Positions 28,150-37,363 are shown, numbered from the stretch's first letter. The stretch: DNA of 64,000 bases from J038 sp034437535 (GCA_034437535.1 DAOTTZ010000119.1:1-64000), one strand, 5' to 3'. The notes: generated by a model from the sequence alone, not told the origin. Translations and numbers: made by a program.

Positions 28150-28193
28150 GGGCGGTACAGATGACACTGTTTTTCTAAAGTCATCTGCCGTCC
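28150..28193 (+). promoter_or_regulatory. Long leader hairpin upstream of infB
   Basis: GGGCGG and CAGATGAC (28150-28165, separated by an unpaired TA) pair with GTCATCTG and CCGTCC (28180-28193) to give about 14 base pairs with one G-U pair and a T-rich loop. It ends 19 bases before the infB start and is not followed by a T-tract. It may be a processing site or a translational control element. A smaller stem-loop (TCATGC / GCATGA) lies at 28103-28123. Confidence 0.5.
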
Positions 28194-28212
28194 GCAAACT
28201 TGTGGAGGATAT

Positions 28213-30006
28213 ATGACTGACGAAAGACAATTAATTCTTGTACCAGACTTTCTGACCGTCCGTGAATTGGCAGAGTTAATCGAAGCCAGCCCGATTGAGG
28301 TGATGAAGACACTCATCGCCAACGGGATTATGGCGCAGATTAACCAGCAGATCGACTATGAGACAGCGGCCATTGTCATCGAAGAAATGGGGTTTGAGGC
28401 GCAATCTGCCAGCGCACTCGAACAGGCGGAAGAAGCCAAACGCCGCGCCGAAGAGACGACCCAAACCTGGCGACAGGTCTACACGCAAGAGTCTCAAGAA
28501 GACCTGGAAAAGCGACCGCCCATCATCACCATCCTGGGGCATGTCGATCATGGTAAGACCACCCTGCTTGATACAATCCGTAAGGCGAATGTAGCAGAAG
28601 GTGAAGCCGGTGGCATCACCCAGCACATCGGCGCGTATCGCGTCCAGCATGATGGACGCCAGCTCACATTCCTTGATACTCCCGGTCATGAGGCTTTCAC
28701 CGCGATGCGGGCACGCGGGGCTAACGGTGCTGATATTGCGGTGTTAGTCGTCGCGGCGGATGACGGCGTGATGCCGACCACCCGCGAAGCACTCTCCCAC
28801 GCACGGGCGGCCAACGTGCCGATTGTCGTCGCCATCACCAAAGTAGATAAGAACAATTCGAATCCAGAGATGGTCAAGCAACAACTGGCCGAATTAGAGC
28901 TAATCGCCGACGAATGGGACGGCGATACGCTGATGGTCCCGGTTGCCGCTACCAAGGGTGAAGGGATTGAAGATCTGCTGGAAGCGATCTTGTTGGTCTC
29001 TGATGACCATGAAATCGTCGCTAACCCGCAGGGTGATCCTTCCGGCGTCGTCGTCGAAGCTCATGTAGAGAAAAGCCGGGGTACTGTGGCGACATTGTTG
29101 GTGCTGAACGGGACACTCAAGCGCGGGGATACTGTGCTGGCCGGGCCGAATTACGGTCGGATCAAAGCGATGTTCGATGAGAGTGGCAAGCAGATTAAAG
29201 AAGCCGGGCCATCGACGCCGGTCGCGGTGTTGGGCTTAAATGACCCGCCCCAACCGGGCCAGCCCTGGACAGTGGTCGAAAGTGAAAAAGAAGCGCGTGC
29301 CGTCATCCAGGATCGAGAGACAGCGGCGGATGAAGCGGAAGCCCCGCAGATGACGCTGGAAGACATGTTCGCGCAATTCACCTCCGGCAATGCTAAAGAG
29401 CTTAACCTGGTCGTCAAGGCTGATGTGCAAGGGTCACTTGAACCGCTGGTCGAATCGCTCAAAGATCTTTCTGATAAAAACGAAGAAGGCATCGGTGTGA
29501 ACATCCTGCAACAGCATGTCGGTAACGTCAGCGAGAATGACATCATGCTGGCAAGTGCTTCCGAAGCTGTCATCCTGGCCTTCAATGTAGGCATCGACAG
29601 TGCCGCCAAGCGAGCCGCCGAGACGCAGAAGGTGGACATCCGCCGGTATAGCGTGATCTACAAATTGCTGGAAGATGTCGAACTGGCTCTTAATGGGATG
29701 CTGGAACCGGTCTACGAACCGCGTACCATCGGCCAGGCCCAGGTACGCGCCGTGTTTGATATTTCGAAGGGAAATGTAGCCGGTTGCATGGTGCTGGATG
29801 GCGAAATCCGCCGGAATGCAAAGGCCCGTGTCGTCCGCAATGACGTCATCATCGTAGAAGAGTCTGGTATCTCATCGCTCAAGCGTGTAAAAGACGACGT
29901 GCGCGAAGTTCGGGCTGGCTTTGAATGTGGGATCACGCTGGCGAATTTCGATGCCTTCGAAGAGGGCGATATTATCCAGTGCTTTGTGATGGAGCGTGTG
30001 AACTAA
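28213..30006 (+). CDS. infB: Translation initiation factor IF-2
   Basis: IF-2 is the GTPase that brings initiator tRNA to the 30S subunit and promotes subunit joining. The G domain has GHVDHGKT at 109-116, DTPGHEAF (switch II, G3) and NKxD-type TKVD in G4; it is preceded by a short IF2_N domain (DFLTVRELAELIEASPIEVMK) and followed by the domain II, III and IV barrels ending in GFECGITL and CFVMERV. At 597 residues it is a short form, lacking the long N-terminal extension seen in E. coli. GGAGG lies five bases before the ATG. A leader of about 110 bases with a strong hairpin separates it from ylxR. Confidence 0.97.
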   Translation: MTDERQLILVPDFLTVRELAELIEASPIEVMKTLIANGIMAQINQQIDYETAAIVIEEMGFEAQSASALEQAEEAKRRAEETTQTWRQVYTQESQEDLEKRPPIITILGHVDHGKTTLLDTIRKANVAEGEAGGITQHIGAYRVQHDGRQLTFLDTPGHEAFTAMRARGANGADIAVLVVAADDGVMPTTREALSHARAANVPIVVAITKVDKNNSNPEMVKQQLAELELIADEWDGDTLMVPVAATKGEGIEDLLEAILLVSDDHEIVANPQGDPSGVVVEAHVEKSRGTVATLLVLNGTLKRGDTVLAGPNYGRIKAMFDESGKQIKEAGPSTPVAVLGLNDPPQPGQPWTVVESEKEARAVIQDRETAADEAEAPQMTLEDMFAQFTSGNAKELNLVVKADVQGSLEPLVESLKDLSDKNEEGIGVNILQQHVGNVSENDIMLASASEAVILAFNVGIDSAAKRAAETQKVDIRRYSVIYKLLEDVELALNGMLEPVYEPRTIGQAQVRAVFDISKGNVAGCMVLDGEIRRNAKARVVRNDVIIVEESGISSLKRVKDDVREVRAGFECGITLANFDAFEEGDIIQCFVMERVN

Positions 30007-30022
30007 CCACCGGGAGATCAAC

Positions 30023-30433
30023 ATGACCTTAAAACAGGAACGCATGGCAGAGCGCATTCGCATCATCTTGAGCGAATTGCTCTTGCGGGAAGTGCGTGAT
30101 CCTCGGTTGGAAGGCATCACAGTGACAGAAGTCAAGATTGATGCTGAGATCATGTATGCAGATATTTATGTCAGTGCGCTGGGGGATGAAAGCCGCGAAG
30201 ATGATGTATTGGCCGGCCTGGAGAGCGCGAAGGGCTTTCTTCGGCGGGCCATCGGCCAGCGCATCCGCACGCGCAACACGCCAGATTTACACTTTTACTG
30301 GGATGTTGCCCTGGAACGTGGCGAGCGGATCAACCAGTTGCTCGACGGGTTGACGATCCCGCCACCGTCACAACAAGACGACATGGATGACTGGGACAAT
30401 GAAGATTGGGACGACTTCGATGACGATGATTAA
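30023..30433 (+). CDS. rbfA: Ribosome-binding factor A
   Basis: RbfA binds the maturing 30S subunit and helps 16S rRNA 5'-end processing. The typical motif is visible: RMAERIRIILSELLLREVRDPRL at the start, followed by ITVTEVKIDAEI and the strand-helix elements of the KH-like fold, with RIRTRNTPDLHFYWD. The protein is 136 residues; the last 20 form an extra acidic and aromatic tail (DDWDNEDWDDFDDDD) that is not part of the fold. GGGAG precedes the ATG at 30023. Its end overlaps the start of nrnA. Confidence 0.95.
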   Translation: MTLKQERMAERIRIILSELLLREVRDPRLEGITVTEVKIDAEIMYADIYVSALGDESREDDVLAGLESAKGFLRRAIGQRIRTRNTPDLHFYWDVALERGERINQLLDGLTIPPPSQQDDMDDWDNEDWDDFDDDD

Positions 30434-31415
30434 AGAAACCCAGTGGGCGCAGGCCACCACCGCACTGCAAAACGCGGAGACGGTGGTCGTCGTCACACAC
30501 ATCGGGCCGGATGGCGACGCTATCGGCTCGATGATGGCATTGGTGAACGCGCTCCAGGCGATGGGTAAGACGGTCGATTGTGCGGTCGATGAAGGCTCCC
30601 CTCAGACGTTTGATTTTATCGACGGGACAGCGTTAATAAAGCCCAAGCTGGTAAAAGGATCATGGGATCTGATGATCTCGACCGATGCCAGCGACGAAGA
30701 ACGTACCGGGGCAGTCGGGCAATATGCGCGGGAGAACAGCAAGACGGTCATCAACCTGGATCATCACGCGACGAATACGTTGTTTGGTGATATTTACCTG
30801 GTTGATTCTGAGGCTGTTTCTGCGGCGGAAGTCGTCTACCGCTGGTTGCGTGAAATGGCGTTTGATCTGACGGTAGAAACAGCGATGCCATTGCTCACCG
30901 GGATGGTGACCGATACGATTGGTTTTCGTACCAGCAATGTCACGGAAGAAACGCTTGGCATCGCGCAGGAACTGATGCGAGCCGGGGCCAGCCTGACGGA
31001 AGTCACCGAGCGGACGCTGGACAATCGCTCTTTCTTGTCGGTCGGCCTGTGGAAGCACGTCTTGCAGTCGGTGCAATTACATGCTGGCGGCATCGTCAGC
31101 GCGGCTATTAGCCATAAAGATTTCAAGCAGGCCGGTATGATCGACACCAATGACTTTGGTCTGGTCGGTTTTTTGATAAAGATCGAAGAAGCGATGATTG
31201 CGGTCGTTATGAAAGAGGTCGAAGACGATCAAGTCAACATCAGTATGCGGGCCAAGCCAGGGTACAATGTCTCTCAAGTAGCATTCGAACTGGGCGGCGG
31301 TGGGCATAAGCAAGCCGCCGGGGCGACGGTTCCTGGGCCGCTGGCTGATGTGAAAAAGCGTGTCTTGGCCCTGCTGTCTCAGGCCGTCAAGAGCGGGAAA
31401 CTGGTCATTGCCTGA
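30426..31415 (+). CDS. nrnA: DHH-DHHA1 phosphoesterase, NrnA-like (nanoRNase / pAp phosphatase)
   Basis: A DHH-family phosphoesterase of 329 residues. The DHH domain has the metal motifs THIGPDGDAIGS near the N-terminus, STDASD, and the DHH motif in NLDHHATN. The C-terminal DHHA1 domain ends in the substrate motif ELGGGGHKQAAGA. In this family the enzyme degrades 2-5 nt RNA and dephosphorylates pAp, and can hydrolyse cyclic-dinucleotide products. It is found between rbfA and truB in many bacteria. Two nearby ATGs (30420, 30426) overlap the end of rbfA; the second gives the most compact start. Its own end overlaps truB by eight bases. Confidence 0.92.
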   Translation: MIKETQWAQATTALQNAETVVVVTHIGPDGDAIGSMMALVNALQAMGKTVDCAVDEGSPQTFDFIDGTALIKPKLVKGSWDLMISTDASDEERTGAVGQYARENSKTVINLDHHATNTLFGDIYLVDSEAVSAAEVVYRWLREMAFDLTVETAMPLLTGMVTDTIGFRTSNVTEETLGIAQELMRAGASLTEVTERTLDNRSFLSVGLWKHVLQSVQLHAGGIVSAAISHKDFKQAGMIDTNDFGLVGFLIKIEEAMIAVVMKEVEDDQVNISMRAKPGYNVSQVAFELGGGGHKQAAGATVPGPLADVKKRVLALLSQAVKSGKLVIA

Positions 31416-32295
31416 GTATTTCGGCATCCTGAACATTGATAAACCGTCCGGCATGACCAGTCATGATGTGGTTGCGCGTGTACGGCGGAAATTAGGCACG
31501 CGCAAAGTTGGTCATGCCGGCACGCTCGACCCGCTGGCGACGGGGGTGCTGGTGGTCTGTGTGGGGTTAGCCACACGCCTGAGTGCTTATGCGATGGCCT
31601 CACGCAAGGGTTATCGCGCAACAGTCGAACTGGGGAAAATCACCACGACTTATGATGCGGAAGGGGCCGTTGAGCAGGAGATCGACCCTGGGCATGTGAC
31701 GACTGACGCGGTGGAGGCAGTCTTGCCGCAGTTCACCGGCGCGATCCAACAATTGCCGCCGATGTATAGCGCGGTCAAGCGTGATGGCAAGAAGCTCTAT
31801 GATCTGGCGCGGGCTGGCGAGACGGTCGAGCGTGAACCGCGCCCGGTGACGATCTATGACTTAACGATCATCGCCTGGGATTTGCCGCGTTTCGTCTTAG
31901 ATGTAACCTGTAGCTCTGGCACGTACATCCGCAGTTTAGCTTATGACATCGGTCAGGCGGTCGGCGTTGGCGCGTATCTAGCAGATCTACGGCGGACATG
32001 GAGCGGTGGGTTTACGCTGGATAACGCCGTCACATTGGAGGACTTCATGGCGGCAGATGATCCGGCGGCTTATCTTCTGCCGCCAGATGCCGCGCTGTCT
32101 GCTCTGCCAGCATTGCACTTGAGTGCAACTGACGTCGATCATATTTCGCACGGGCGGGTGCCACAAGCGACCCGGCCACCGGCAGAGGAAGAGTCTATCG
32201 CCCGCGCCTACCGCCCGGATGGGCTTTTCTTCGCATTGCTCCGGGCGGAGGGCGACCACTGGCGACCGCATAAAGTGTTTCATCGGTCAGAATAA
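31408..32295 (+). CDS. truB: tRNA pseudouridine(55) synthase
   Basis: TruB makes pseudouridine 55 in the T-loop of tRNA. The catalytic Asp41 is in the motif VGHAGTLDPLATGVL, preceded by the family start NIDKPSGMTSHDVV; later motifs include PPMYSAVKRDGKKLYDLARAG and CSSGTYIRSLAYDIG. The chosen start is a TTG at 31408, eight bases inside the end of nrnA, with a GCGGGAAA stretch upstream; a longer frame from 31360 runs entirely inside nrnA and lacks homology. The product is 295 residues, normal for the family, with a short C-terminal PUA-like extension. Confidence 0.95.
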   Translation: MPEYFGILNIDKPSGMTSHDVVARVRRKLGTRKVGHAGTLDPLATGVLVVCVGLATRLSAYAMASRKGYRATVELGKITTTYDAEGAVEQEIDPGHVTTDAVEAVLPQFTGAIQQLPPMYSAVKRDGKKLYDLARAGETVEREPRPVTIYDLTIIAWDLPRFVLDVTCSSGTYIRSLAYDIGQAVGVGAYLADLRRTWSGGFTLDNAVTLEDFMAADDPAAYLLPPDAALSALPALHLSATDVDHISHGRVPQATRPPAEEESIARAYRPDGLFFALLRAEGDHWRPHKVFHRSE

Positions 32296-32307
32296 TCGAG
32301 AGCAAAG

Positions 32308-33252
32308 ATGAGCCATATCTACGACCTGTCTAACATCAATCTCTTACGTCCGTCCATGGTGACGATTGGCGTGTTCGATGGGGTGCATCGCGGCCACCAG
32401 CATTTGATTCGGGGATTGGTCTCAGAGGCCCACGCCGAAGATCGGCTGGCCGTCGTCCTGACGTTCTTCCCGCATCCTGATATTGTCTTGCGAAAGCTGG
32501 AAGGGCGTTATTACCTCACTACACCGGAGCAACGGGCCGACTTGATGCTGGAATTGGGCGTAGATGTCGTCGTAACGCATCCTTTTGACGATCAGATCCG
32601 CACGGTGCGGGCGGCAGATTTTGTCGATCAGTTGGTACGCTACCTGCGGCTTAAAAAGTTGTGGGTCGGGGCAGATTTTGCGCTGGGGTATCAGCGTGAG
32701 GGGGATGTGGCGTTCCTCAGCCAGCAGGGCGAGGAGAAAGGCTTCGAGGTCGATGTGGTCGATCTGGTCGCCAGTGATGCCTTGCAAGAGAACATCAGTA
32801 GCACATTGATCCGCGAATTGGTGCAAGCCGGCAAGATGGAAGATGTGCGCGGGTTGCTGGGGCGGGGGTATGCGCTGAGTGGCGAAGTCATCAAAGGCAA
32901 ACAACGGGGCCGCACCATCGGCTTCCCGACGGCAAATATTGCCGTTTGGGATGAACAACTCATCCCGATGAACGGAGTTTATGCGGGTTGGGCTTACCTG
33001 GGCGATGAACGCTTCATCGCGATGACGAACGTCGGTGTCAGCCCGACCTTCGAATATAAAGGGGTTACGGTGGAAAGCTACTTGCTGGATTTCGACCGCG
33101 ACATCTACGGCGAGACGCTCACCATCACCTTTGAAAAGTTCTTGCGCCCGGAGCAAAAGTACGATGGGCTGGACGCGCTCATCGCACAGATTACGAAAGA
33201 CGTCGAAGCGGGACGCGCTTACATGACCGCGCTCGATGCTAAGACTCGCTAA
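32308..33252 (+). CDS. ribF: Bifunctional riboflavin kinase / FAD synthetase
   Basis: RibF converts riboflavin to FMN and then FAD. The N-terminal nucleotidyltransferase domain has IGVFDGVHRGHQHLI, and the motif TFFPHP; the kinase domain begins about residue 190 with GEVIKGKQRGRTIGFPTANI, the ATP/flavin site, and continues with NVGVSPTF and VESYLLDFDRDIYGE. The protein has 314 residues, the usual length. It is the last gene of the nusA operon on this strand; its last 14 bases overlap the end of the convergent DUF692-like gene, and no separate terminator is visible there. Confidence 0.95.
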   Translation: MSHIYDLSNINLLRPSMVTIGVFDGVHRGHQHLIRGLVSEAHAEDRLAVVLTFFPHPDIVLRKLEGRYYLTTPEQRADLMLELGVDVVVTHPFDDQIRTVRAADFVDQLVRYLRLKKLWVGADFALGYQREGDVAFLSQQGEEKGFEVDVVDLVASDALQENISSTLIRELVQAGKMEDVRGLLGRGYALSGEVIKGKQRGRTIGFPTANIAVWDEQLIPMNGVYAGWAYLGDERFIAMTNVGVSPTFEYKGVTVESYLLDFDRDIYGETLTITFEKFLRPEQKYDGLDALIAQITKDVEAGRAYMTALDAKTR

Positions 33253-34102
33253 CCGGCTCCGACTGCTGAACGAGAGCTTGTAAACGCGGAACCTGTGCCG
33301 CTAAGGTGTCTCGATCTACCAATTTCCCCCACATGCCGCCAATGCCGCCGTATTCAAATGAGACGAGAGCTGGTGCTTGCCAGCCGCCAGTGCGGATCTG
33401 TTCGAAACACCATCCTAAAAATGTCCAGTCGTCCTCTGTAAACGGAATATGATCCACCAGACGACCTAAAAATGGGTTGATCTCTCGTCCCAGGGCTTCA
33501 AAGGTAGGGCGGTCGCGCTCGGTGACTCGTTGCAACCCGGTGACGTGGATTTCCCGGATGTGATCTAACGGCAGGCCAGCCAGATAAGCGCGTGGATCGA
33601 CGCCCATTACATCCGCCGCGATGCGAGCATGGGAAATATCGAGCAGAAGGCCGGCCCCGGTGCGCTCGATAATCTGCGTGATGGCGGCAGGTTGCATGGC
33701 CGGGCCGCTGGTTTCGGGTACATTTTCCACGATCACATGATCTGCACCAAAGTACGTCGTCAGTGTCTCGATGCACCGGGTTGCATCGTCTATGAAAACT
33801 TGATCGTCTGCCCGGTCAGGATAATCCGCCGGGCTGAACAGAAGATGGATATTGACGAAGGGTGTCTCGGTTTGGTCGCGCAGTCGGGCGATTTGATCCA
33901 GGTCGGCGGGTTGGTCGTGCTCGGTGTTGATAACGCCGGTTGGTGTGGTGCGAAGCGGAAAATGAACGTAAGCCGGGTACTTCGCGCTAACTTCTGCGAT
34001 AAGCTCAGGCCACATCGGCACCTTGAAGCGGTTGACTGCGATAAGACCCGCGTCTTGTAGATCCGCCGCAGGCCGGGAAAAGTTGACCGCCAGTTGCATC
34101 AT
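33239..34102 (-). CDS. DUF692/MNIO-like TIM-barrel protein
   Basis: A protein of 287 residues with the layout of a metal-binding TIM barrel. The motif VIVENVPET and, further on, LLLDISHARIAADVMG and IREIHVTG match the metal-ligand strands of the DUF692 family (multinuclear non-heme iron oxidases such as MbnB) and, more loosely, xylose-isomerase-like barrels. Known MNIO enzymes modify Cys-containing peptides and act with a partner protein; no partner or obvious precursor peptide is next to this gene. Its start ATG overlaps the era stop (ATGA), with GAGG upstream. Assignment to MNIO rather than to general sugar-phosphate isomerases is tentative. Confidence 0.55.
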   Translation of the reverse strand: MMQLAVNFSRPAADLQDAGLIAVNRFKVPMWPELIAEVSAKYPAYVHFPLRTTPTGVINTEHDQPADLDQIARLRDQTETPFVNIHLLFSPADYPDRADDQVFIDDATRCIETLTTYFGADHVIVENVPETSGPAMQPAAITQIIERTGAGLLLDISHARIAADVMGVDPRAYLAGLPLDHIREIHVTGLQRVTERDRPTFEALGREINPFLGRLVDHIPFTEDDWTFLGWCFEQIRTGGWQAPALVSFEYGGIGGMWGKLVDRDTLAAQVPRLQALVQQSEPVSES

Positions 34103-35034
34103 TTATCCTCTTTTTTCGGGAAGCGATACCCGACCCGGCGCATAAAGTTCTCGTCACTACGCCAGTCTTTCAACACTTTTACATGCAGATCGAGAAAGAC
34201 CCGTGTGCCGATTGACCGGGCGATTTCTTCCCTGGCCTGCACGCCGATCTTTTTAATCATCGCGCCGTGTTTGCCGATGATTATGCCCTTTTGTGAGTTG
34301 CGCTCGGTGTAGATCGTAGCACTGATGTATGTCATGTTGTCGCTACGTTCTTTGTACTCCTGGATTTCTATCGCGACGGAATACGGGATCTCCTGCTCGG
34401 TGTTTTCGATGATGGCTTCTCGGATGATTTCCGCCGCGATGAAGCGCATATTTACTTCGCTGACTTGATCCACCGGGTAATAACGCGGGCCAAGCGGGAG
34501 GCGGTCGATCACTGTGTCGAGTAATTCTGTCACGTTGGTGCCATCTAACGCGCTGATTCGAAGAGCCTGGGCATGATCGATGAGTGCGAGATGGTCGCTT
34601 AAATCTGCATCGGGCGGGAGTAAGTCATGCTTGTTCAGGGCCAGGATGACCGGTGTCTCTCGTTTGATGCGTTTGAGTGTTTCCGCGATTGCTAACTCGC
34701 CGCGTTGGGGGGTGATGCTGGCATCCAGTACCCACAAGACCACATCCGCATCACGGATGGCGTCTTCTGCATGGACGATCATAAATTCCCCCAGGCGATT
34801 ATGAGGCTCGTGTAAGCCGGGGGTATCGACCAATAGAGCCTGTACATCGTCACGGGTAACGATGCCGAGTTGCCGTTGGCGGGTGGTTTGTGGTTTATCG
34901 GTGACAATCGCGATCTTCTGGCCGAGGATGCGATTAATCAAGGTGGATTTGCCGACATTAGGACGACCGACAACTGCGATTACGCCGGAACGATGATCGT
35001 CGGGCCAGTCGTCCGAAAAGACGTCATCAAGCAT
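34099..35034 (-). CDS. era: GTPase Era
   Basis: Era is an essential GTPase that binds the 3' end of 16S rRNA and checks 30S assembly. The G domain has GRPNVGKSTLINRILGQK, DTPGLHEP and NKHD; the KH domain at the end has the motif GKHGAMIKKIGVQAREEIAR, followed by HVKVLKDWR. The ATG at 35034 overlaps the end of the preceding gene by eight bases and gives 311 residues. An ATG at 35088 has a better ribosome site (GAAGG, five bases) but would overlap that gene by 62 bases; either start gives an N-terminal extension longer than usual. Confidence 0.95.
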   Translation of the reverse strand: MLDDVFSDDWPDDHRSGVIAVVGRPNVGKSTLINRILGQKIAIVTDKPQTTRQRQLGIVTRDDVQALLVDTPGLHEPHNRLGEFMIVHAEDAIRDADVVLWVLDASITPQRGELAIAETLKRIKRETPVILALNKHDLLPPDADLSDHLALIDHAQALRISALDGTNVTELLDTVIDRLPLGPRYYPVDQVSEVNMRFIAAEIIREAIIENTEQEIPYSVAIEIQEYKERSDNMTYISATIYTERNSQKGIIIGKHGAMIKKIGVQAREEIARSIGTRVFLDLHVKVLKDWRSDENFMRRVGYRFPKKEDK

Positions 35035-35395
35035 GGGCTGTGTCGTCGGTTGGTTCGTCGTGTTTTTCTGCTGTAGGCGGCGGATCATAGAAGCCTTCAG
35101 TCACACTGGGGAAGGCTTCCCAGGGGCGGACGATACCGGCCCAGGCCACGCCACCGATGATTAACCCGGCAGTGCCGCCCAGGAACAACAGACCTAGCAG
35201 GTCGCTATCGGCTTCTGCCCCCTGGATGACGCCGATAGCGGCGGCGGCGATCATCAAGGTGAGGCCCAGTCCAGCGACAAAGGCGAAGGTAAGCGTCAGC
35301 GGGTTCTGGGCGTTGATGTCGCGCTGAGGGTCGGTCGCGTGTCCATCGGTCGCCGTGTCATGTACTTCGGTCGAAATTTGTTGAGAGGTTTCCAT
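35027..35395 (-). CDS. Small membrane protein with two predicted helices
   Basis: A protein of 122 residues with a polar N-terminus, two hydrophobic segments (about 33-57 and 66-88, the first with FAFVAGLGLTLMIAAAAIG) and a Pro/Asp/Glu-rich C-terminal tail. No family was recognised. The ATG at 35395 was preferred to a start at 35464, because a promoter candidate lies inside the longer frame. It precedes era and overlaps it, so it is probably cotranscribed and perhaps coupled with it. Confidence 0.65.
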   Translation of the reverse strand: METSQQISTEVHDTATDGHATDPQRDINAQNPLTLTFAFVAGLGLTLMIAAAAIGVIQGAEADSDLLGLLFLGGTAGLIIGGVAWAGIVRPWEAFPSVTEGFYDPPPTAEKHDEPTDDTAHA

Positions 35396-35435
35396 TGGGC
35401 GTCTGTCTTTTCTAATGTGAGCGAAAACTGGTTTG

Positions 35436-35464
35436 ATTCTGCCCACAACTTGCCTGGAAGTCAA
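35436..35464 (-). promoter_or_regulatory. Candidate promoter for the small membrane protein-era operon
   Basis: On the minus strand TTGACT (35464-35459), a 17-base spacer and CAGAAT (35441-35436) lie about 40 bases before the start at 35395. The -35 matches five of six consensus bases, the -10 four. Confidence 0.45.
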
Positions 35465-35600
35465 GACTACCTGGTGTTTTATGCACCTTGCACAAAATTT
35501 CAGTGTCTAAATCGGGAATTATGACATATATCATCAATCCGGGTATCAATTCTCGGTTTTAAGCTGTCTGTATATCTCATAGAATGAAGATAGTTAATAA

Positions 35601-35618
35601 AGCTAAAGTTAATTAGCT
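35601..35618. repeat. Inverted repeat upstream of pckA
   Basis: AGCTAA and TTAGCT flank six AT bases, 37 bases before the pckA start and inside an AT-rich stretch that should contain its promoter. It could be an operator for carbon-source control, but no regulator is assigned and no clear promoter was identified here. Confidence 0.3.
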
Positions 35619-35654
35619 CATACAAAATCTCTACACACAATAAAGGAGCAAATC

Positions 35655-37265
35655 ATGTACAAACACGTTCATAGTGATGTTGGCCTGGAAAAGGTAGGCT
35701 TAAAGCCCTCCGACGTGAAGAGCGTCCGTGTCCATTGGAACTTGAATCCGCCGGAACTTTACGAACACGCCGTTAAAAATGGCGAAGCCGTCATCACCAA
35801 AGACGGAGCCATCCGCGTGTTGACGGGCCAGTACACGGGCCGTAGCCCGAAGGATAAGTTCACCGTCAAGCAAGAGCCGAGCCAGGACAACATCTGGTGG
35901 GGTGACATCAATCAACCTGTAACCCCCGATGTCTTTGAGCATCTGCACGAAAAAGTGCTGGATCATTTGAGTCACCGTGATGACCTGTACGTCATTGATG
36001 CATTCTGTGGTACAGATGAAAAACATCGTCTGCCGGTGCGTATCGTCAGTGAAGCCGCTTATCATGGCTTGTTCTCCTGGAATATGTTCGTGCGGGCGAC
36101 CAAAGATGAACTTGCGGTACACGACCCGCAGTTTACGGTGCTGGCCGCGCCCAGCTTGATCGCCAAGCCAGATGTAGATGGTACTCGTACCGGTACTTTT
36201 ATCATTGCCAACCTGGAAAAACGCATGATCTTGATCGGTGCGTCGTTGTATTCCGGTGAGGTTAAGAAGGGTATCTTCAGCATTATGAATTACCTCCTGC
36301 CGCTGAAGGGTGTGATGTCGATGCACTGTTCGGCCAATGTTGGCTCGGATGGCGACTCTGCGATCTTCTTCGGCCTGAGTGGTACCGGCAAGACTACGCT
36401 CAGCGCGGATTCATCGCGTACATTGATCGGTGATGATGAACACGGCTGGAGCGATGACGGCATCTTCAACTTTGAAGGCGGGTGCTACGCCAAGACGATC
36501 AACCTCAGCCCGGAAGGTGAGCCGGAAATTTACGCGACGACCAAGATGTTTGGTACCATCCTGGAAAACGTCCCGCTAGATGAAGATCGGGCACCGGACT
36601 TCGATGATACACGTTACACCCAGAACACGCGGTGTTCGTATCCGATCCATTACATCCCGAATGCCAGTGAAACCGGCCAGGCTGACCACCCGAAGAACGT
36701 GCTCTTCCTGACGGCAGATGCCTTCGGCGTGCTCCCGCCGGTCTCCAAGCTCAGCCCGGAACAAGCGATGTATCACTTTATCAGTGGGTATACTGCGAAA
36801 TTGGCCGGAACCGAACGTGGTGTGACGGAACCGCAAGCGACGTTCAGCGCGTGCTTTGGTGCGCCGTTTATGCCGCTCCACCCGACGGTCTACGCCGAAT
36901 TGCTGGAAGAACGCATCAAGAAGCATGGGTCTGCCGTATGGCTGATTAACACCGGCTGGCAGGGTGAACCGGGCACTGCGGAAAGTGGCCGTATGAAGCT
37001 GGCCTACACCCGCCGCATGGTCAACGCGGTTCTCAACGGCGAATTGGCAGATGTCGAGTTCGAAGAAGAGCCGTTCTTCGGCCTGATGATCCCGCAACAT
37101 GTACCGGGTGTGCCGGATGAGATCCTCAACCCGCGCAATGCCTGGGGCAACACAGACAACTATGACAAGAAGGCCGTCGAACTGGCCGCGATGTTCAAGA
37201 AGAACTTTGAGCAATTCGAAGATCAGGCTTCGTCGGAAATCCTGTCAGGTGGGCCTAAAGTTTAG
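35655..37265 (+). CDS. pckA: Phosphoenolpyruvate carboxykinase (ATP)
   Basis: PckA converts oxaloacetate and ATP to phosphoenolpyruvate, CO2 and ADP, the entry step of gluconeogenesis. The ATP-type family is shown by GLSGTGKTTLSAD (P-loop, kinase-1a), DDGIFNFEGGCYAKTINL (kinase-2) and the N-terminal substrate motif TGQYTGRSPKDKF. The protein has 536 residues, the usual length. AAAGGAG lies six bases before the ATG at 35655. A hairpin follows at 37298, then mdh, which makes its substrate oxaloacetate. Confidence 0.97.
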   Translation: MYKHVHSDVGLEKVGLKPSDVKSVRVHWNLNPPELYEHAVKNGEAVITKDGAIRVLTGQYTGRSPKDKFTVKQEPSQDNIWWGDINQPVTPDVFEHLHEKVLDHLSHRDDLYVIDAFCGTDEKHRLPVRIVSEAAYHGLFSWNMFVRATKDELAVHDPQFTVLAAPSLIAKPDVDGTRTGTFIIANLEKRMILIGASLYSGEVKKGIFSIMNYLLPLKGVMSMHCSANVGSDGDSAIFFGLSGTGKTTLSADSSRTLIGDDEHGWSDDGIFNFEGGCYAKTINLSPEGEPEIYATTKMFGTILENVPLDEDRAPDFDDTRYTQNTRCSYPIHYIPNASETGQADHPKNVLFLTADAFGVLPPVSKLSPEQAMYHFISGYTAKLAGTERGVTEPQATFSACFGAPFMPLHPTVYAELLEERIKKHGSAVWLINTGWQGEPGTAESGRMKLAYTRRMVNAVLNGELADVEFEEEPFFGLMIPQHVPGVPDEILNPRNAWGNTDNYDKKAVELAAMFKKNFEQFEDQASSEILSGGPKV

Positions 37266-37297
37266 TCCATACCTCAGGTAAGATAACGAACGACAAC

Positions 37298-37330
37298 AAG
37301 GACACGGCGTTTGATCCGTGTCCTTCTAAT
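37298..37330 (+). terminator. Hairpin between pckA and mdh
   Basis: AAGGACACGG (37298-37307) pairs perfectly with CCGTGTCCTT (37316-37325) over an eight-base loop. Only a weak T/A tract (CTAATT) follows, so it may be a partial terminator or an mRNA-stability element. Confidence 0.6.
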
Positions 37331-37363
37331 TATAACAACACCAAAAATAAGGAGCAGGTTTAG

